This document shows, one piece after another, positions 1 to 8,473 of a stretch of 64,000 bases of DNA (the first letter of the stretch is position 1; every line of letters begins with the position of its first letter). The notes below the pieces were generated by a model, which made no database searches, was not told where the DNA came from, and saw only the letters and a list, made by a program, of their open reading frames with translations. The stretch is from Croceicoccus marinus (GTDB lineage: Bacteria > Pseudomonadota > Alphaproteobacteria > Sphingomonadales > Sphingomonadaceae), in NCBI RefSeq assembly GCF_001661675.2, contig NZ_CP019602.1, positions 2,937,364 to 3,001,363 of the forward strand, read 5' to 3'. Position numbers and translations under genes: made by a program.

Positions 1-762
1 GAGAACGTGCTGGCCGAGGCCGGCGCCAACGATCCGGGCACCGCGCTGCACCAGCCGGACGATGTGGAGAGCGCGGGCAGCGAGATCGTCTATGACAAGG
101 GCGCGGCGTTCCTGCGCACGGTCGAGCAGATTGCCGGGCGCGAGCGGTTCGATGCGTGGCTGCGGCAATGGTTCGACAATCATGCGTTCCAGCCCGCAAC
201 CTCGCAGATGATCCTTGCGGACATGCAGGCAAACCTGGTCGCGGGCGACGAGGAACTGGGTCGCAGGCTGATGCTGCGCGAGTGGATCTTTGAGCCCGGC
301 CTGCCCGCCAACGTCAAGCGCCCCGATCCGCAGGCCTTCGCAGGCGTGGACGGCGCGGCGGCGCGCTATGCCGCCACGCGCCAGCCCGATGCGGCGGCGT
401 GGCAGGGCTGGAACTCGGCCGAGCGGCTGCGTTTCCTGTCGAAGCTGCCCGACGAGATGAGCGCGGCGCAGCTGGCGGCCCTGGACAGCGCGTTCGGCCT
501 GTCGGGCAGCGGCAATAACGAGGTGCTGTTCGCGTGGCTGCGCACGGCGCTGTCCAATCGCTATGAACCCGCGGTGCCGGTGGCGGAGGCGTTCCTGGCG
601 CGGGTGGGGCGGATGAAATTCGTCGCCCCGCTGTTCGGCGTGCTGATGGGCGAGGGCGAGTGGGGCCAGCCCATCGCGCGGCGCATCTATGCCGCGACCT
701 ATCCCAGCTATCACGCGGTGACGCGCGGGGCGGTGGACCGGGCGATGAAGGCCGGGGACTAA
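1..762 (+). CDS. M1 family aminopeptidase, C-terminal part (5' end outside window)
   Basis: The frame is open from the first base, so the gene starts upstream. About 253 residues are visible. The early segment GSEIVYDKGAAFL matches the conserved Tyr-x-Lys-Gly region of M1 metallopeptidases, where the Tyr stabilises the transition state. The last ~130 residues resemble the helical C-terminal domain of leukotriene A4 hydrolase-type enzymes (RYEPAVPVAEAFLARVGRMK). The zinc-binding HEXXH lies outside the window. These enzymes remove N-terminal residues from peptides. It converges with the ABC transporter genes, leaving only a 4-base gap. The family call is good; the exact substrate is unknown. 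Confidence 0.85.
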   Translation, partial: ENVLAEAGANDPGTALHQPDDVESAGSEIVYDKGAAFLRTVEQIAGRERFDAWLRQWFDNHAFQPATSQMILADMQANLVAGDEELGRRLMLREWIFEPGLPANVKRPDPQAFAGVDGAAARYAATRQPDAAAWQGWNSAERLRFLSKLPDEMSAAQLAALDSAFGLSGSGNNEVLFAWLRTALSNRYEPAVPVAEAFLARVGRMKFVAPLFGVLMGEGEWGQPIARRIYAATYPSYHAVTRGAVDRAMKAGD

Positions 763-766
763 GGGG

Positions 767-2302
767 CTAATTGGCTGGAGGGGCGATCTGCCCTTCCAGC
801 CAGGCCGCCGCCTGCGCGGGGGAAGCCTTGTCGTCGGCGCGGTCGACCATCAGGTTCGCCTGCCGCATCGCTTGGATCGAGATCGCCTCGTCCAGTCCCC
901 GTAGCGCCCGCGTCACGCGCGGGTCTGCCGATGCGCTGGGTGACAGCAGCACCACCGCGTCATAGCGGGGCAGCGCGCCGCGCGGGTCCTGCAGCACCTG
1001 GAGGTCGAGCGCGGCGATGCGTCCGTCCGACGAAAAGGCGGTGATCGCATCGACCGTGCCGTCCGCGATGGCGCGGTACATGAAGGTCGGGCTGTACTGC
1101 GTGATCGAGGCGAAGCGCATCGGATAAAGCGCCTTGACCGCGTCCCATTCGGGCCGGTCGGTAAATTCCAGATCGGTGCCGAGGTCCAGCGCGGGCGAGC
1201 GGGCGGCTAGGTCGTCCAGCGTGGCGGGCGCGCCAGCCTCTTTCCGCACGGCGAAGGCATAGGCATTCTCGAACCCCAGCGGGGCGAGCAGGGTCACGCC
1301 GTCGCGTGCGGCAAGCTGCGTGCGCAGGGCGTCCAGCATCGCCTCGCGCTCGGGCGTGTCTTCGCGCTGGAGGATGTTGGACCACAGCGTGCCCGAATAA
1401 TCGACATAGACATCGATATCGCCCGAGGCGAGCGCGCGATAGGCGATGGTGGAGCCCAGATTGTCGCGTCTTTCGGTGGCGAAACCGGCGCGCTGCAGCC
1501 GCGCCTCGATCAGGCTGGCGAGGATATATTGTTCGGAGAAATTCTTGGCGCCCACGGTGATGACGGGCCGGTCCGATCCGGCGTCCAGCGGCACCAGCGC
1601 GAGCGCCGCGATCCCCGCCATGCCCGCCGCCGCGCTCCACAGCCGCCATGCGGCGCGTCGCGCGAGGCCCGATGCCGCCAGCGCCAGCAGGGCGTCGACC
1701 AGCAGCGCGACCGCCGCCGCGGCGATGCAGCCGACCAGCACCAGCGTCCAGTCCTCGGTCTGGAGACCCGCGAAGATCAGATTGCCCAGGCTGGGCTGGC
1801 CCACCGTGGTCGCCAGCGTGGCGGTGCCGAAGGTCCACACCGCGGCGGTGCGGATGCCCGCCAGCATGACCGGCGCGGCCAGCGGCAGTTCGACGAAGCG
1901 CAGGCGCTGGCGGCGCGTCATGCCCAGGCTGTCGGCGACTTCCAGCGCGGCGGGATCGACCTGCTCGATCCCCGCGACGCCGTTGCGCAGGATCGGCAGC
2001 ATGGCATAGAGCGTCAGCGCGGCCACCGCGGGCAGGAAGCCCAGCGCCGGGATCGCCAGCCCCGTCGCGCGGCCCAGCAGCAGCAGCGCCGGATAGAACA
2101 GCGCCAGCAGTGCAAGGCCGGGCACGGTCTGCACGATGGATGTGGCGGACAGGATCACGCTGCCCAGCCGCGCGCGCCCCGCCGCCAGCAGCGCCAGCGG
2201 CACGCCGATCAGCAGCGCCAGCGCCAGCGCCGCAAGGCTGAGCCCGACATGCGCCTGCAGCAGGCCGGGCAATTGCGAAAGCGCGCTTTGAAGCGGGTTC
2301 AT
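767..2302 (-). CDS. ABC transporter permease fused to substrate-binding protein, osmoprotectant/quaternary-amine type
   Basis: This 511-residue protein joins two parts of an importer. Residues ~1-215 hold about six membrane spans and an EAA-like loop (ADSLGMTRRQRLRFVELP) that docks on the ATPase. From ~245 onward there is an OpuAC-like binding domain (VGAKNFSEQYILASLIEARL, then DVYVDYSGTLW). Fused permease-binding proteins of this type import glycine betaine, choline or carnitine, and in a few species ergothioneine. The start codon overlaps the stop of the upstream ATPase gene by 4 bases (ATGA), so translation is probably coupled. The ligand cannot be told from sequence reading alone. Confidence 0.88.
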   Translation of the reverse strand: MNPLQSALSQLPGLLQAHVGLSLAALALALLIGVPLALLAAGRARLGSVILSATSIVQTVPGLALLALFYPALLLLGRATGLAIPALGFLPAVAALTLYAMLPILRNGVAGIEQVDPAALEVADSLGMTRRQRLRFVELPLAAPVMLAGIRTAAVWTFGTATLATTVGQPSLGNLIFAGLQTEDWTLVLVGCIAAAAVALLVDALLALAASGLARRAAWRLWSAAAGMAGIAALALVPLDAGSDRPVITVGAKNFSEQYILASLIEARLQRAGFATERRDNLGSTIAYRALASGDIDVYVDYSGTLWSNILQREDTPEREAMLDALRTQLAARDGVTLLAPLGFENAYAFAVRKEAGAPATLDDLAARSPALDLGTDLEFTDRPEWDAVKALYPMRFASITQYSPTFMYRAIADGTVDAITAFSSDGRIAALDLQVLQDPRGALPRYDAVVLLSPSASADPRVTRALRGLDEAISIQAMRQANLMVDRADDKASPAQAAAWLEGQIAPPAN

Positions 2303-3063
2303 GCGCCGCCTTTCAGGTCGAGCAGCGCCCGGGCCTGCCGCAGCGGAGGATCGACCAGCGCGCGCACCGCCGCATCGTCGCTGGCGGCCAGCTGCGCAGG
2401 CGGCGCGAAGGCGATTGCCTTGCCCCCGTGCATCACCAGCACGCGGTCGGCCAGCGCCAGCGCCTCGGCCACGTCATGAGTGACCATCACGCTGGTCAGC
2501 CCGGCCTCGTCATGGCGTTTTCGATAGGCCTCTCCCAGCGAGGCGCGGGTGGCGGGGTCGAGCGCGCCGAACGGTTCGTCCAGCAGCATCAGCGCCGGGC
2601 GGCTGTAGAGCGCGCGGGCGATGGCGACGCGCTGCGCTTGTCCGCCCGACAGCTCGGCGGGATAGCGGCGCGCCATGTCGGCGGGCAGTTCCATCATTTC
2701 CAGCAATTCGGCGACGCGGGCCTCGTCGTGCCGCCGCTTGCCCGCGATGCGGCTGGGCATGCCGATATTCTCGGCCACGGTGCGGTGCGGGAACAGGCCG
2801 ATGTTCTGCAGAACATAGCCGATGCCGCGCCTTAATTGCTGGTGCGACAGGCCGGCGGTGTCCTTGCCGTCGATCAGCACGCGGCCCGAGTAATCGGGCA
2901 CCAGCGCGTTGATGCAGCGAAGCAGGCTGGTCTTGCCCGCGCCCGATGCGCCGATCACCGCGACGAATTCCCCCTTCGCGATGGCAAGGTCGATGCCGCG
3001 CAGAATCCGCGTGCCGCCCTTTTCCAGCGCCAGATCGCTGAGTTCGATGCGCGCGATGTCCAT
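2299..3063 (-). CDS. ABC transporter ATP-binding protein, glycine betaine/proline type
   Basis: A 254-residue ATPase with Walker A GASGAGKT at residues 38-45, Q-loop LQNIGLFPH, signature LSGGQAQR and Walker B LMLLDEPFGALD. It energises the fused permease/binding protein encoded immediately downstream. It has no C-terminal CBS domains, unlike many OpuA/ProV ATPases, so ionic-strength sensing through CBS is not expected. The start at 3063 (MDIARIEL) is chosen because homology begins there; an in-frame start at 3147 would add 28 residues of unconvincing sequence. Family certain, substrate open. Confidence 0.88.
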   Translation of the reverse strand: MDIARIELSDLALEKGGTRILRGIDLAIAKGEFVAVIGASGAGKTSLLRCINALVPDYSGRVLIDGKDTAGLSHQQLRRGIGYVLQNIGLFPHRTVAENIGMPSRIAGKRRHDEARVAELLEMMELPADMARRYPAELSGGQAQRVAIARALYSRPALMLLDEPFGALDPATRASLGEAYRKRHDEAGLTSVMVTHDVAEALALADRVLVMHGGKAIAFAPPAQLAASDDAAVRALVDPPLRQARALLDLKGGA

Positions 3064-3205
3064 CAGGATCCGCCGGTCGTGCAGTCGCCCGCACCGCAGG
3101 ATGGTGTTCGGGACGTCGATCGCGCGGAGCCATGCTGCATCGGCCATGACCTAACCGGCGCGGCCCGGCTTGGGAAGGGCCGCAAGGCTTCGGGCGGGGA
3201 GCCGG

Positions 3206-4630
3206 CTATCCGGCGAACAGGGCGGTGGGGCCGGGCGGCGCGGGGGGATACAGGACGGCTCGCAGCCCGCCGCCGCGATTCTCCTCGAACAGCAGCCTGC
3301 CGCCAAATCGCTGCATCAGGCGATGGGCAGTGGGAATGCCGAGCCCGAAGCCCGAGACATTGCGGGCGCGCGCGTCGTCGATGCGGAAGAAGGGGTCGAG
3401 GATCAGATGGTGCAGATGCGCCGGTATGCCCGGCCCCCGGTCCATGACCGCAATGCACCAGCCCCGGCCAGCGGGCTCTATCGCCACCAGCGCGCCGCCG
3501 CCGAAATTGACGGCATTGTCGATCAGCGCTGCCAGGGCGATCTGCAGCGGTTCCCGATAGGTTGTGAGATGACCCTCGTCCTCTGCCCGGATCTTCACCT
3601 TGTCGCCCCACGGCGCGGCGGCCGTCCGCACGAGCTGCTGCAGATCGACCTGTTCGGGTTCGCATTCCATGTGCTGGGCGCGCAGGAAGCCGCGCAGCGA
3701 ATCGAGCAGTGCCACCATCTCGCGCGAAGAACCGGCGATGATCGCCCTGATGTCCTCATCCTTGACCATGTCGGAGGCCAGCGTCACCCTGCCCAGCGGA
3801 GTGCGAAGATCGTGGCTGATGGCTTCGAATGCGCGGGCCTGGTCGCCGATCAGCCGGCCGATCCGCGACTGCATGTCGTTGAACGCGCGGCTGACGCGCT
3901 GGACATCGGCGGGACCCTTCACTTCGAATTCCAGTTGCGCGCCTTCGCCGATCCTTTCGCTGGCATCGGCCAGCAAGCGCAGCGGCCGGCCCAGCCCCTT
4001 CAGGAACAATGCGCCTGCCAGCAGCGCGGCCAGCGCCAGCAGCACCGTCATGACCGTGGCGCGCAGCACCACGGGCCAGCCCGCCGAAAACCCCGCAGAG
4101 CGGAAATTGAGCCAGTTGCCATCGGCCAGTTCGATGGAGCCGATGAGATGCTCGGTGCGGCTTTCGGTCTGCAAGAGTCCCAGATGGAGCGCGCGGTTTG
4201 CGAGGGCCGGTTCCCATGCAAGGATGGCATCGCGCACGGGTACCAGCCTTGCGGGCACTTCGTCTGTCGTGACGATCGGGCGCGAGCCGAGCTCTACCGC
4301 CAGATGCTCGGTCGTCATGATGCTGGCGACATCCAGCATGCCGCGACTCTCGAGACGGTCGGCCACCACCAGCAGTTCGGCCACGCGGCGAGCGTGATCC
4401 TGCCGCACGGTTTCGGTATCGATCGCGTGATAGAACAGCACGCTGGCGACCAGCTGGACGACGCCCAGCGTCAGGAACACCAGAATGGCGACCGGCACCA
4501 GCCGGCGGGGCAACAGGCGCAATCGCCCCGGCAATCCATGTCGCGCGCTTTCCATGGCGCCTTGTCCCCGCGAAACGAAGATTTCGCAAGGTTCTGCAGA
4601 TGGCGGAGCACGCTTGCCGCGCGCTGCCAT
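3206..4630 (-). CDS. Membrane sensor histidine kinase, last gene of the bkd operon
   Basis: A 474-residue kinase. Membrane spans at ~44-67 and ~188-210 flank a periplasmic sensor of ~120 residues, followed by HAMP (~211-262). The H-box is ISHDLRTPL (His273), the N-box DNAVNFG (Asn372), and the ATP lid has DRGPGIP and GFGLGI. It starts only 3 bases after the E2 stop codon, so it should share the bkd transcript. No response regulator is adjacent. A start at the Met 25 codons later is also possible and would remove a poorly hydrophobic leader. What it senses is unknown; its position suggests a link to branched-chain keto-acid status, which is inference. Confidence 0.88.
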   Translation of the reverse strand: MAARGKRAPPSAEPCEIFVSRGQGAMESARHGLPGRLRLLPRRLVPVAILVFLTLGVVQLVASVLFYHAIDTETVRQDHARRVAELLVVADRLESRGMLDVASIMTTEHLAVELGSRPIVTTDEVPARLVPVRDAILAWEPALANRALHLGLLQTESRTEHLIGSIELADGNWLNFRSAGFSAGWPVVLRATVMTVLLALAALLAGALFLKGLGRPLRLLADASERIGEGAQLEFEVKGPADVQRVSRAFNDMQSRIGRLIGDQARAFEAISHDLRTPLGRVTLASDMVKDEDIRAIIAGSSREMVALLDSLRGFLRAQHMECEPEQVDLQQLVRTAAAPWGDKVKIRAEDEGHLTTYREPLQIALAALIDNAVNFGGGALVAIEPAGRGWCIAVMDRGPGIPAHLHHLILDPFFRIDDARARNVSGFGLGIPTAHRLMQRFGGRLLFEENRGGGLRAVLYPPAPPGPTALFAG

Positions 4631-4633
4631 CTG

Positions 4634-5902
4634 TCAGTCGATGAACAGCAGCGCAGGGGTTTCCAGCAGGCGTTTCAGCGACTGCACGAACAGCGCGGCT
4701 TCGTAACCGTCGACGATGCGGTGGTCGAAGCTGGAGGAGATGTTCATCACCTTCCGCGTCACGATCTCGCCGTTCACGCGGGTCAGCTTCTCGGTGATCT
4801 TGTTCGGGCCGACGATCGCGGTTTCGGGCGCGTTGATGATCGGCGTGGTGGTGACGCCGCCGATGGGGCCCAGCGAGGTGATGGTGATGGTCGAACCGCT
4901 GAGTTCGTCGCGGCTGGCCTTGCCGTCGCGGGTGGCGGCGGAGAGGCGGGCGATTTCCTCGGCGCATTGCCACAGATCCATCGATTCCGCGTTTTTGAGC
5001 ACGGGGACCGCCAGGCCCTTTTCGGTGGCGGTGGCGATGCCGCAATGGACCGGCGCATGCTGGCGCAGCACGCCCGCCTCGTCGTCGTAATGCGCGTTGC
5101 AATGCGGGAATTCGGGCACGGCCTTGACCAGAGCGCGCACGAAAAAGGGCAGGATGGTGAGCTTGGGCTGGTCCTTGCCGCGGCTGGCATTCAGCGCATT
5201 CCGGGTATTCTCAAGCTCGGTGACGTCCACTTCCTCGACATAGGTGATGTGCGGGATGCGGCGCCATGCGTCTTCCATACGCTGCGCGATCCTGCGGCGC
5301 AGGCCGACCACCTCGATCACGTCCACGCCGGAGCGGGTGGCATAGCGGTCGTCGCCGCCCGAGAGATAGCGGTCGATATCCTCGGGCGTGATGCGCCCGT
5401 TGCGGCCCGTGCCGCGCAGGCGCTCAAGCTCGATGCCCAGTTTCGCCGCGCGGCGGCGCGTGGCGGGCGCGGCCAAAGGAAATCCAGAAGGCGGGAAGCT
5501 GGCGGGCCCGCTTGTGCTGGGCGCGGGCGCGGATTTCGGCGCGCGGGCCGGTTTTGGAGCGGGCGCGGGAGCCGGGGCGGGTTCGGGCGCGGGTTCGGCC
5601 TTTGGCGCAGGCGCGGGCGCCGGTGTTGGCGCAGGCGCCTCGGCGGCGGCGTTGCCTTCGCCCTCGACCTCAAGCTCGACCAGAACCGAGCCGACCGCCT
5701 TCATCTCGCCCACCTTGCCGTGCAGCGCGACGATCTTGCCGCCGACGGGGGTGGTCATGTCGACGGTGGCCTTGTCGGTCATCACGTCGCACAGCGGGTC
5801 GTCCTCGGCGATCTCGTCGCCGACATTGATGTGCCATTCGACGATCTCGGCCTCGGCCACGCCTTCGCCTATGTCGGGCAGGCGGAAATGATAGCGTCCC
5901 AT
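4634..5902 (-). CDS. bkdB: Branched-chain 2-oxoacid dehydrogenase E2 (dihydrolipoyl acyltransferase)
   Basis: The core acyltransferase, 422 residues. The lipoyl domain occupies ~1-80 with the lipoylated lysine in MTDKATVDM (Lys44). A long Ala/Pro hinge follows (~88-140), then a subunit-binding domain (~150-187, RRRAAKLGIELERLRGTGRNGRI) and the catalytic domain with FDHRIVDG, whose His and Asp are catalytic. It transfers acyl groups made by E1 to CoA in Val/Leu/Ile breakdown. The start at 5902 gives the classic MGRYHFRLPDIGEG N-terminus and shares one base with the E1 beta stop (TGATG). No E3 lipoamide dehydrogenase gene lies in the window. Confidence 0.93.
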   Translation of the reverse strand: MGRYHFRLPDIGEGVAEAEIVEWHINVGDEIAEDDPLCDVMTDKATVDMTTPVGGKIVALHGKVGEMKAVGSVLVELEVEGEGNAAAEAPAPTPAPAPAPKAEPAPEPAPAPAPAPKPARAPKSAPAPSTSGPASFPPSGFPLAAPATRRRAAKLGIELERLRGTGRNGRITPEDIDRYLSGGDDRYATRSGVDVIEVVGLRRRIAQRMEDAWRRIPHITYVEEVDVTELENTRNALNASRGKDQPKLTILPFFVRALVKAVPEFPHCNAHYDDEAGVLRQHAPVHCGIATATEKGLAVPVLKNAESMDLWQCAEEIARLSAATRDGKASRDELSGSTITITSLGPIGGVTTTPIINAPETAIVGPNKITEKLTRVNGEIVTRKVMNISSSFDHRIVDGYEAALFVQSLKRLLETPALLFID

Positions 5903-6987
5903 CAGCGGTACTCCACGGCAGACTTGAGTGCTTCGGCAAGGCGGATCGGGCCGGGGAAATAGTCCCATTCGAACGCATGCGGATAGGGCATGTCATAGCC
6001 GCAGACGCGGGCGATGGGCGCGCGCAGATGGTCGAAGCAGCGCTCCTGCACCAGTGCCGACAATTCCCCGCCGAAGCCGCCGAAGCGCGACGCCTCGTGC
6101 AGGATGACGCAGCGGCCCGTCTTCTTCACCGACCGCACGATGGTGTCGATGTCGAGCGGGACGATGGAGCGCAGGTCGATCAGCTCGGCATCCACGCCGC
6201 TGTCGTCGATCCCGGCCTTCGCGACATGGACCATGGTGCCGTATGCCAGCACGGTCGCCCCGCGCCCTTCGCGCAGGATGGCGGCCTGGCCCAGCGGAAC
6301 CTCGTAATGGCCCAGCGGAACCTCGGCGAAGGGGTCGCCCGAATTGGCCCAGGTCTTCAGCTCCTCGTCCGGGCGGCCATAGAACGGGCCGTTGTAGAGG
6401 CGCTTGGGTTCGAGGAAGACGACCGGGTCGTTGCTTTCGATGCTGGCGATCAGCAGGCCCTTGGCGTCATAGGGGTTCGACGGGATCACCGTCTTCAGCC
6501 CCGTGACATGGGCGAAGATCGCCTCGGGGCTCTGGCTGTGGGTCTGGCCGCCGAAGATGCCGCCGCCATAGGGGGTGCGGACCGTGATCGGGGCCCAGAA
6601 CTCGCCGTTGGAGCGGTAGCGAAGGCGCGCCGCCTCGCTCACCAGCTGGTCATAGGCGGGCAGGATATAGTCGGCGAACTGGATTTCGGGCACCGGGCGC
6701 AGGCCGTAGGCGCCCATGCCGATGGCGCTGCCGATGATGCCGCCCTCGGTCAGCGGTGCGTCGAAGCAGCGTTTCAGGCCGTATTTGGTCTGCAATCCCT
6801 CGGTCACGCGGAAGACGCCGCCGAAATAGCCGACATCCTCGCCGAAGATCAGCACATCGTCGTCGCGGCCCAGCATCACGTCCAGCGCGCTGTTGAGCGC
6901 CTGGATCATGTTCATCTTCTTGGTGCCGGTCTCGGGAAGGCCGGCATCGATGGCGGCGTCGTTCACGGAAGGCTGGTTTTCCACCAT
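5902..6987 (-). CDS. bkdA2: Branched-chain 2-oxoacid dehydrogenase E1 beta subunit
   Basis: A 361-residue transketolase-like subunit that completes the E1 thiamine-diphosphate active site with the alpha subunit. Recognisable segments are FGEDVGYFGGVFRVTEGL, FDAPLTEGGIIG (the Glu that activates TPP), RTPYGGGIFGGQTHSQSPEA and the C-terminal transketolase domain VLAYGTMVHVA. Sequence style matches the branched-chain class rather than pyruvate dehydrogenase. It lies one base downstream of E1 alpha and overlaps E2 by one base, so the three subunits are translated as a unit. Confidence 0.93.
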   Translation of the reverse strand: MVENQPSVNDAAIDAGLPETGTKKMNMIQALNSALDVMLGRDDDVLIFGEDVGYFGGVFRVTEGLQTKYGLKRCFDAPLTEGGIIGSAIGMGAYGLRPVPEIQFADYILPAYDQLVSEAARLRYRSNGEFWAPITVRTPYGGGIFGGQTHSQSPEAIFAHVTGLKTVIPSNPYDAKGLLIASIESNDPVVFLEPKRLYNGPFYGRPDEELKTWANSGDPFAEVPLGHYEVPLGQAAILREGRGATVLAYGTMVHVAKAGIDDSGVDAELIDLRSIVPLDIDTIVRSVKKTGRCVILHEASRFGGFGGELSALVQERCFDHLRAPIARVCGYDMPYPHAFEWDYFPGPIRLAEALKSAVEYR

Positions 6988-6988
6988 G

Positions 6989-8320
6989 TCAGTTGCTCCC
7001 TTCGCCGGTTCGGGCGTCGCGCCGCTGGTGCAGGCGGGCGCGCTGTTCCTTGAGCCGCCAGTCGAGATCCTCGAACACGTCCTCGAACATCTCGTCGATG
7101 GGGGGCTTGGACTGGCCCAGCGTTCCGATCGCCTCGGCCTCCTTGACCGCGACGCGGACCTTTTCCTTCAGCTCTTCGGCCAGCGCGGCATGCTGGTCCT
7201 CGTCCCATGCGCCCAGCGCGATCAAATGGTCCTTGAGCCGGTTGACGGGATCGCCCAGCGGCCAATGGTTCGCCTCGTCCTTGGGGCGATAGCGGCTCGG
7301 GTCGTCCGAGGTCGAATGCCCCTCGGCGCGGTAGGTGTAGAATTCGATCAAAGTCGGGCCGTTGTTGGTGCGCGCGCGTTCCGCCGCCCACTGGGTCGCG
7401 CCCCACACGGCCAGGAAATCGTTGCCGTCGACCTTGATGCCGGGAAAGCCGTAAGCCAGCGCCTTGGCCGCAAAGGGCAGGCGTTCGGGCGCGGCGAAAC
7501 CGGCGAAGCTGGAAATGGCGTATTGGTTGTTGGTCACGCACAGGATCGTCGGCGCGCGATAGGCGGCGGCAAAGGTCATCGCCTCGTGGAAATCGCCCTC
7601 TGCCGTGGTGCCGTCGCCGACATAGGCGAGGCTGATCTTGGTATCATTCTTGTAGGCGGACGCCATCGCCCAGCCCACCGCATGCACGAAACGCACGCCC
7701 AGATTGCCCGAGATCGAGTAGAAATCGTAGTCGCGCGCCGACATCAGGATCGGCAGCTGCTTGCCCGCCAGCGGATCCTCGGCATTGCTGAAGATCTGGT
7801 TGCACATGGTGGTCAGCGGATAGTTGCGCGCATGCAGCCAGGCGGCGGCGCGATAGGTGGGGAAGAACATGTCCCCCTTGTCCAGCGCCAGCGACTGTGC
7901 GGCGGCGATCGCTTCCTCGCCGGTGGACTTCATGTAGAAGCTGGTCTTGCCCTGCCGATGCGCGCGGAACAGCCGGTCGTCGAACGCGCGGGTCAGCATC
8001 ATCGCGCGCAGGCCCTTGATCAGCGTGTCGGCGCTGAGCTTCGGGTCCCACGGGCCGACGGCCTTGTGGTCGTCGTCCAGCACGCGGATCAGCTCATACG
8101 GCAGGTCGCGCATGTTGGATTCGTGTTCGGCGATGTCGGGGCGGCGCACCGCGCCCGCCTTGCCGCGGTTCACATGGGTGAAATCGACGTCCTCTCCCGG
8201 CCGGGTCGGCGGTTCGGGGATGTGCAGCTCGAGCCGGGGAAGGTTGGGACGCGCGACTGCAGGAGGCGCCGCATCTGTCCCCGAGGCGGGGCCTGAACCG
8301 GTGACGGGGGTGTCTGTCAC
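6989..8320 (-). CDS. bkdA1: Branched-chain 2-oxoacid dehydrogenase E1 alpha subunit
   Basis: A 443-residue TPP-binding subunit that decarboxylates keto acids from Val, Leu and Ile. The TPP/Mg motif runs from GDGTTAEGDF to NNQYAIS; the mobile loop is YRAEGHSTSDDPSRYR. The long N-terminal extension (~80 residues before the conserved core) is usual for the branched-chain class. The start codon is GTG, preceded at close range by the strong ribosome site GAGAGG, which fixes this start. It is the first gene of the operon, with an AT-rich promoter region upstream. Confidence 0.93.
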   Translation of the reverse strand: MTDTPVTGSGPASGTDAAPPAVARPNLPRLELHIPEPPTRPGEDVDFTHVNRGKAGAVRRPDIAEHESNMRDLPYELIRVLDDDHKAVGPWDPKLSADTLIKGLRAMMLTRAFDDRLFRAHRQGKTSFYMKSTGEEAIAAAQSLALDKGDMFFPTYRAAAWLHARNYPLTTMCNQIFSNAEDPLAGKQLPILMSARDYDFYSISGNLGVRFVHAVGWAMASAYKNDTKISLAYVGDGTTAEGDFHEAMTFAAAYRAPTILCVTNNQYAISSFAGFAAPERLPFAAKALAYGFPGIKVDGNDFLAVWGATQWAAERARTNNGPTLIEFYTYRAEGHSTSDDPSRYRPKDEANHWPLGDPVNRLKDHLIALGAWDEDQHAALAEELKEKVRVAVKEAEAIGTLGQSKPPIDEMFEDVFEDLDWRLKEQRARLHQRRDARTGEGSN

Positions 8321-8378
8321 ATTATCCTCTCTCAGCGATTTCGCTCATCATCGTGCCCGAACAGGCAGGCAAATGAAA

Positions 8379-8403
8379 TTTTATATCTGTGTAATTAAAT
8401 TAC
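8379..8403 (-). promoter_or_regulatory. Candidate bkd promoter with palindromic operator
   Basis: In a locally AT-rich stretch upstream of bkdA1 lies the perfect 13-base palindrome GTAATTAAATTAC (8391-8403). On the minus strand a TATAAA-like -10 element (8385-8380) follows five bases later, so a protein bound to the palindrome would cover the -35/spacer region. The arrangement is seen directly; its role as an operator, and the regulator, are inferred. Lrp-type activators (BkdR) control bkd genes in other proteobacteria. Confidence 0.45.
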
Positions 8404-8473
8404 CACGATCGGGCCGCCGGATCAATCGCCGCCAGACAGGATTGAAGCGATCCGCGCGCGGTGCGGTTCCTGC

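Noticed and set aside
3160-3183. GCGGCCC/GGGCCGC hairpin between the ABC ATPase and kinase genes as a terminator
   Set aside because: The stem is good but there is no T run on either strand, so I did not list it as a terminator.
3170-5962. A 930-codon open frame on the plus strand
   Set aside because: It runs antisense through the histidine kinase and E2 genes, both clearly coding. Its product is low-complexity and has no domain. High GC keeps antisense frames open.
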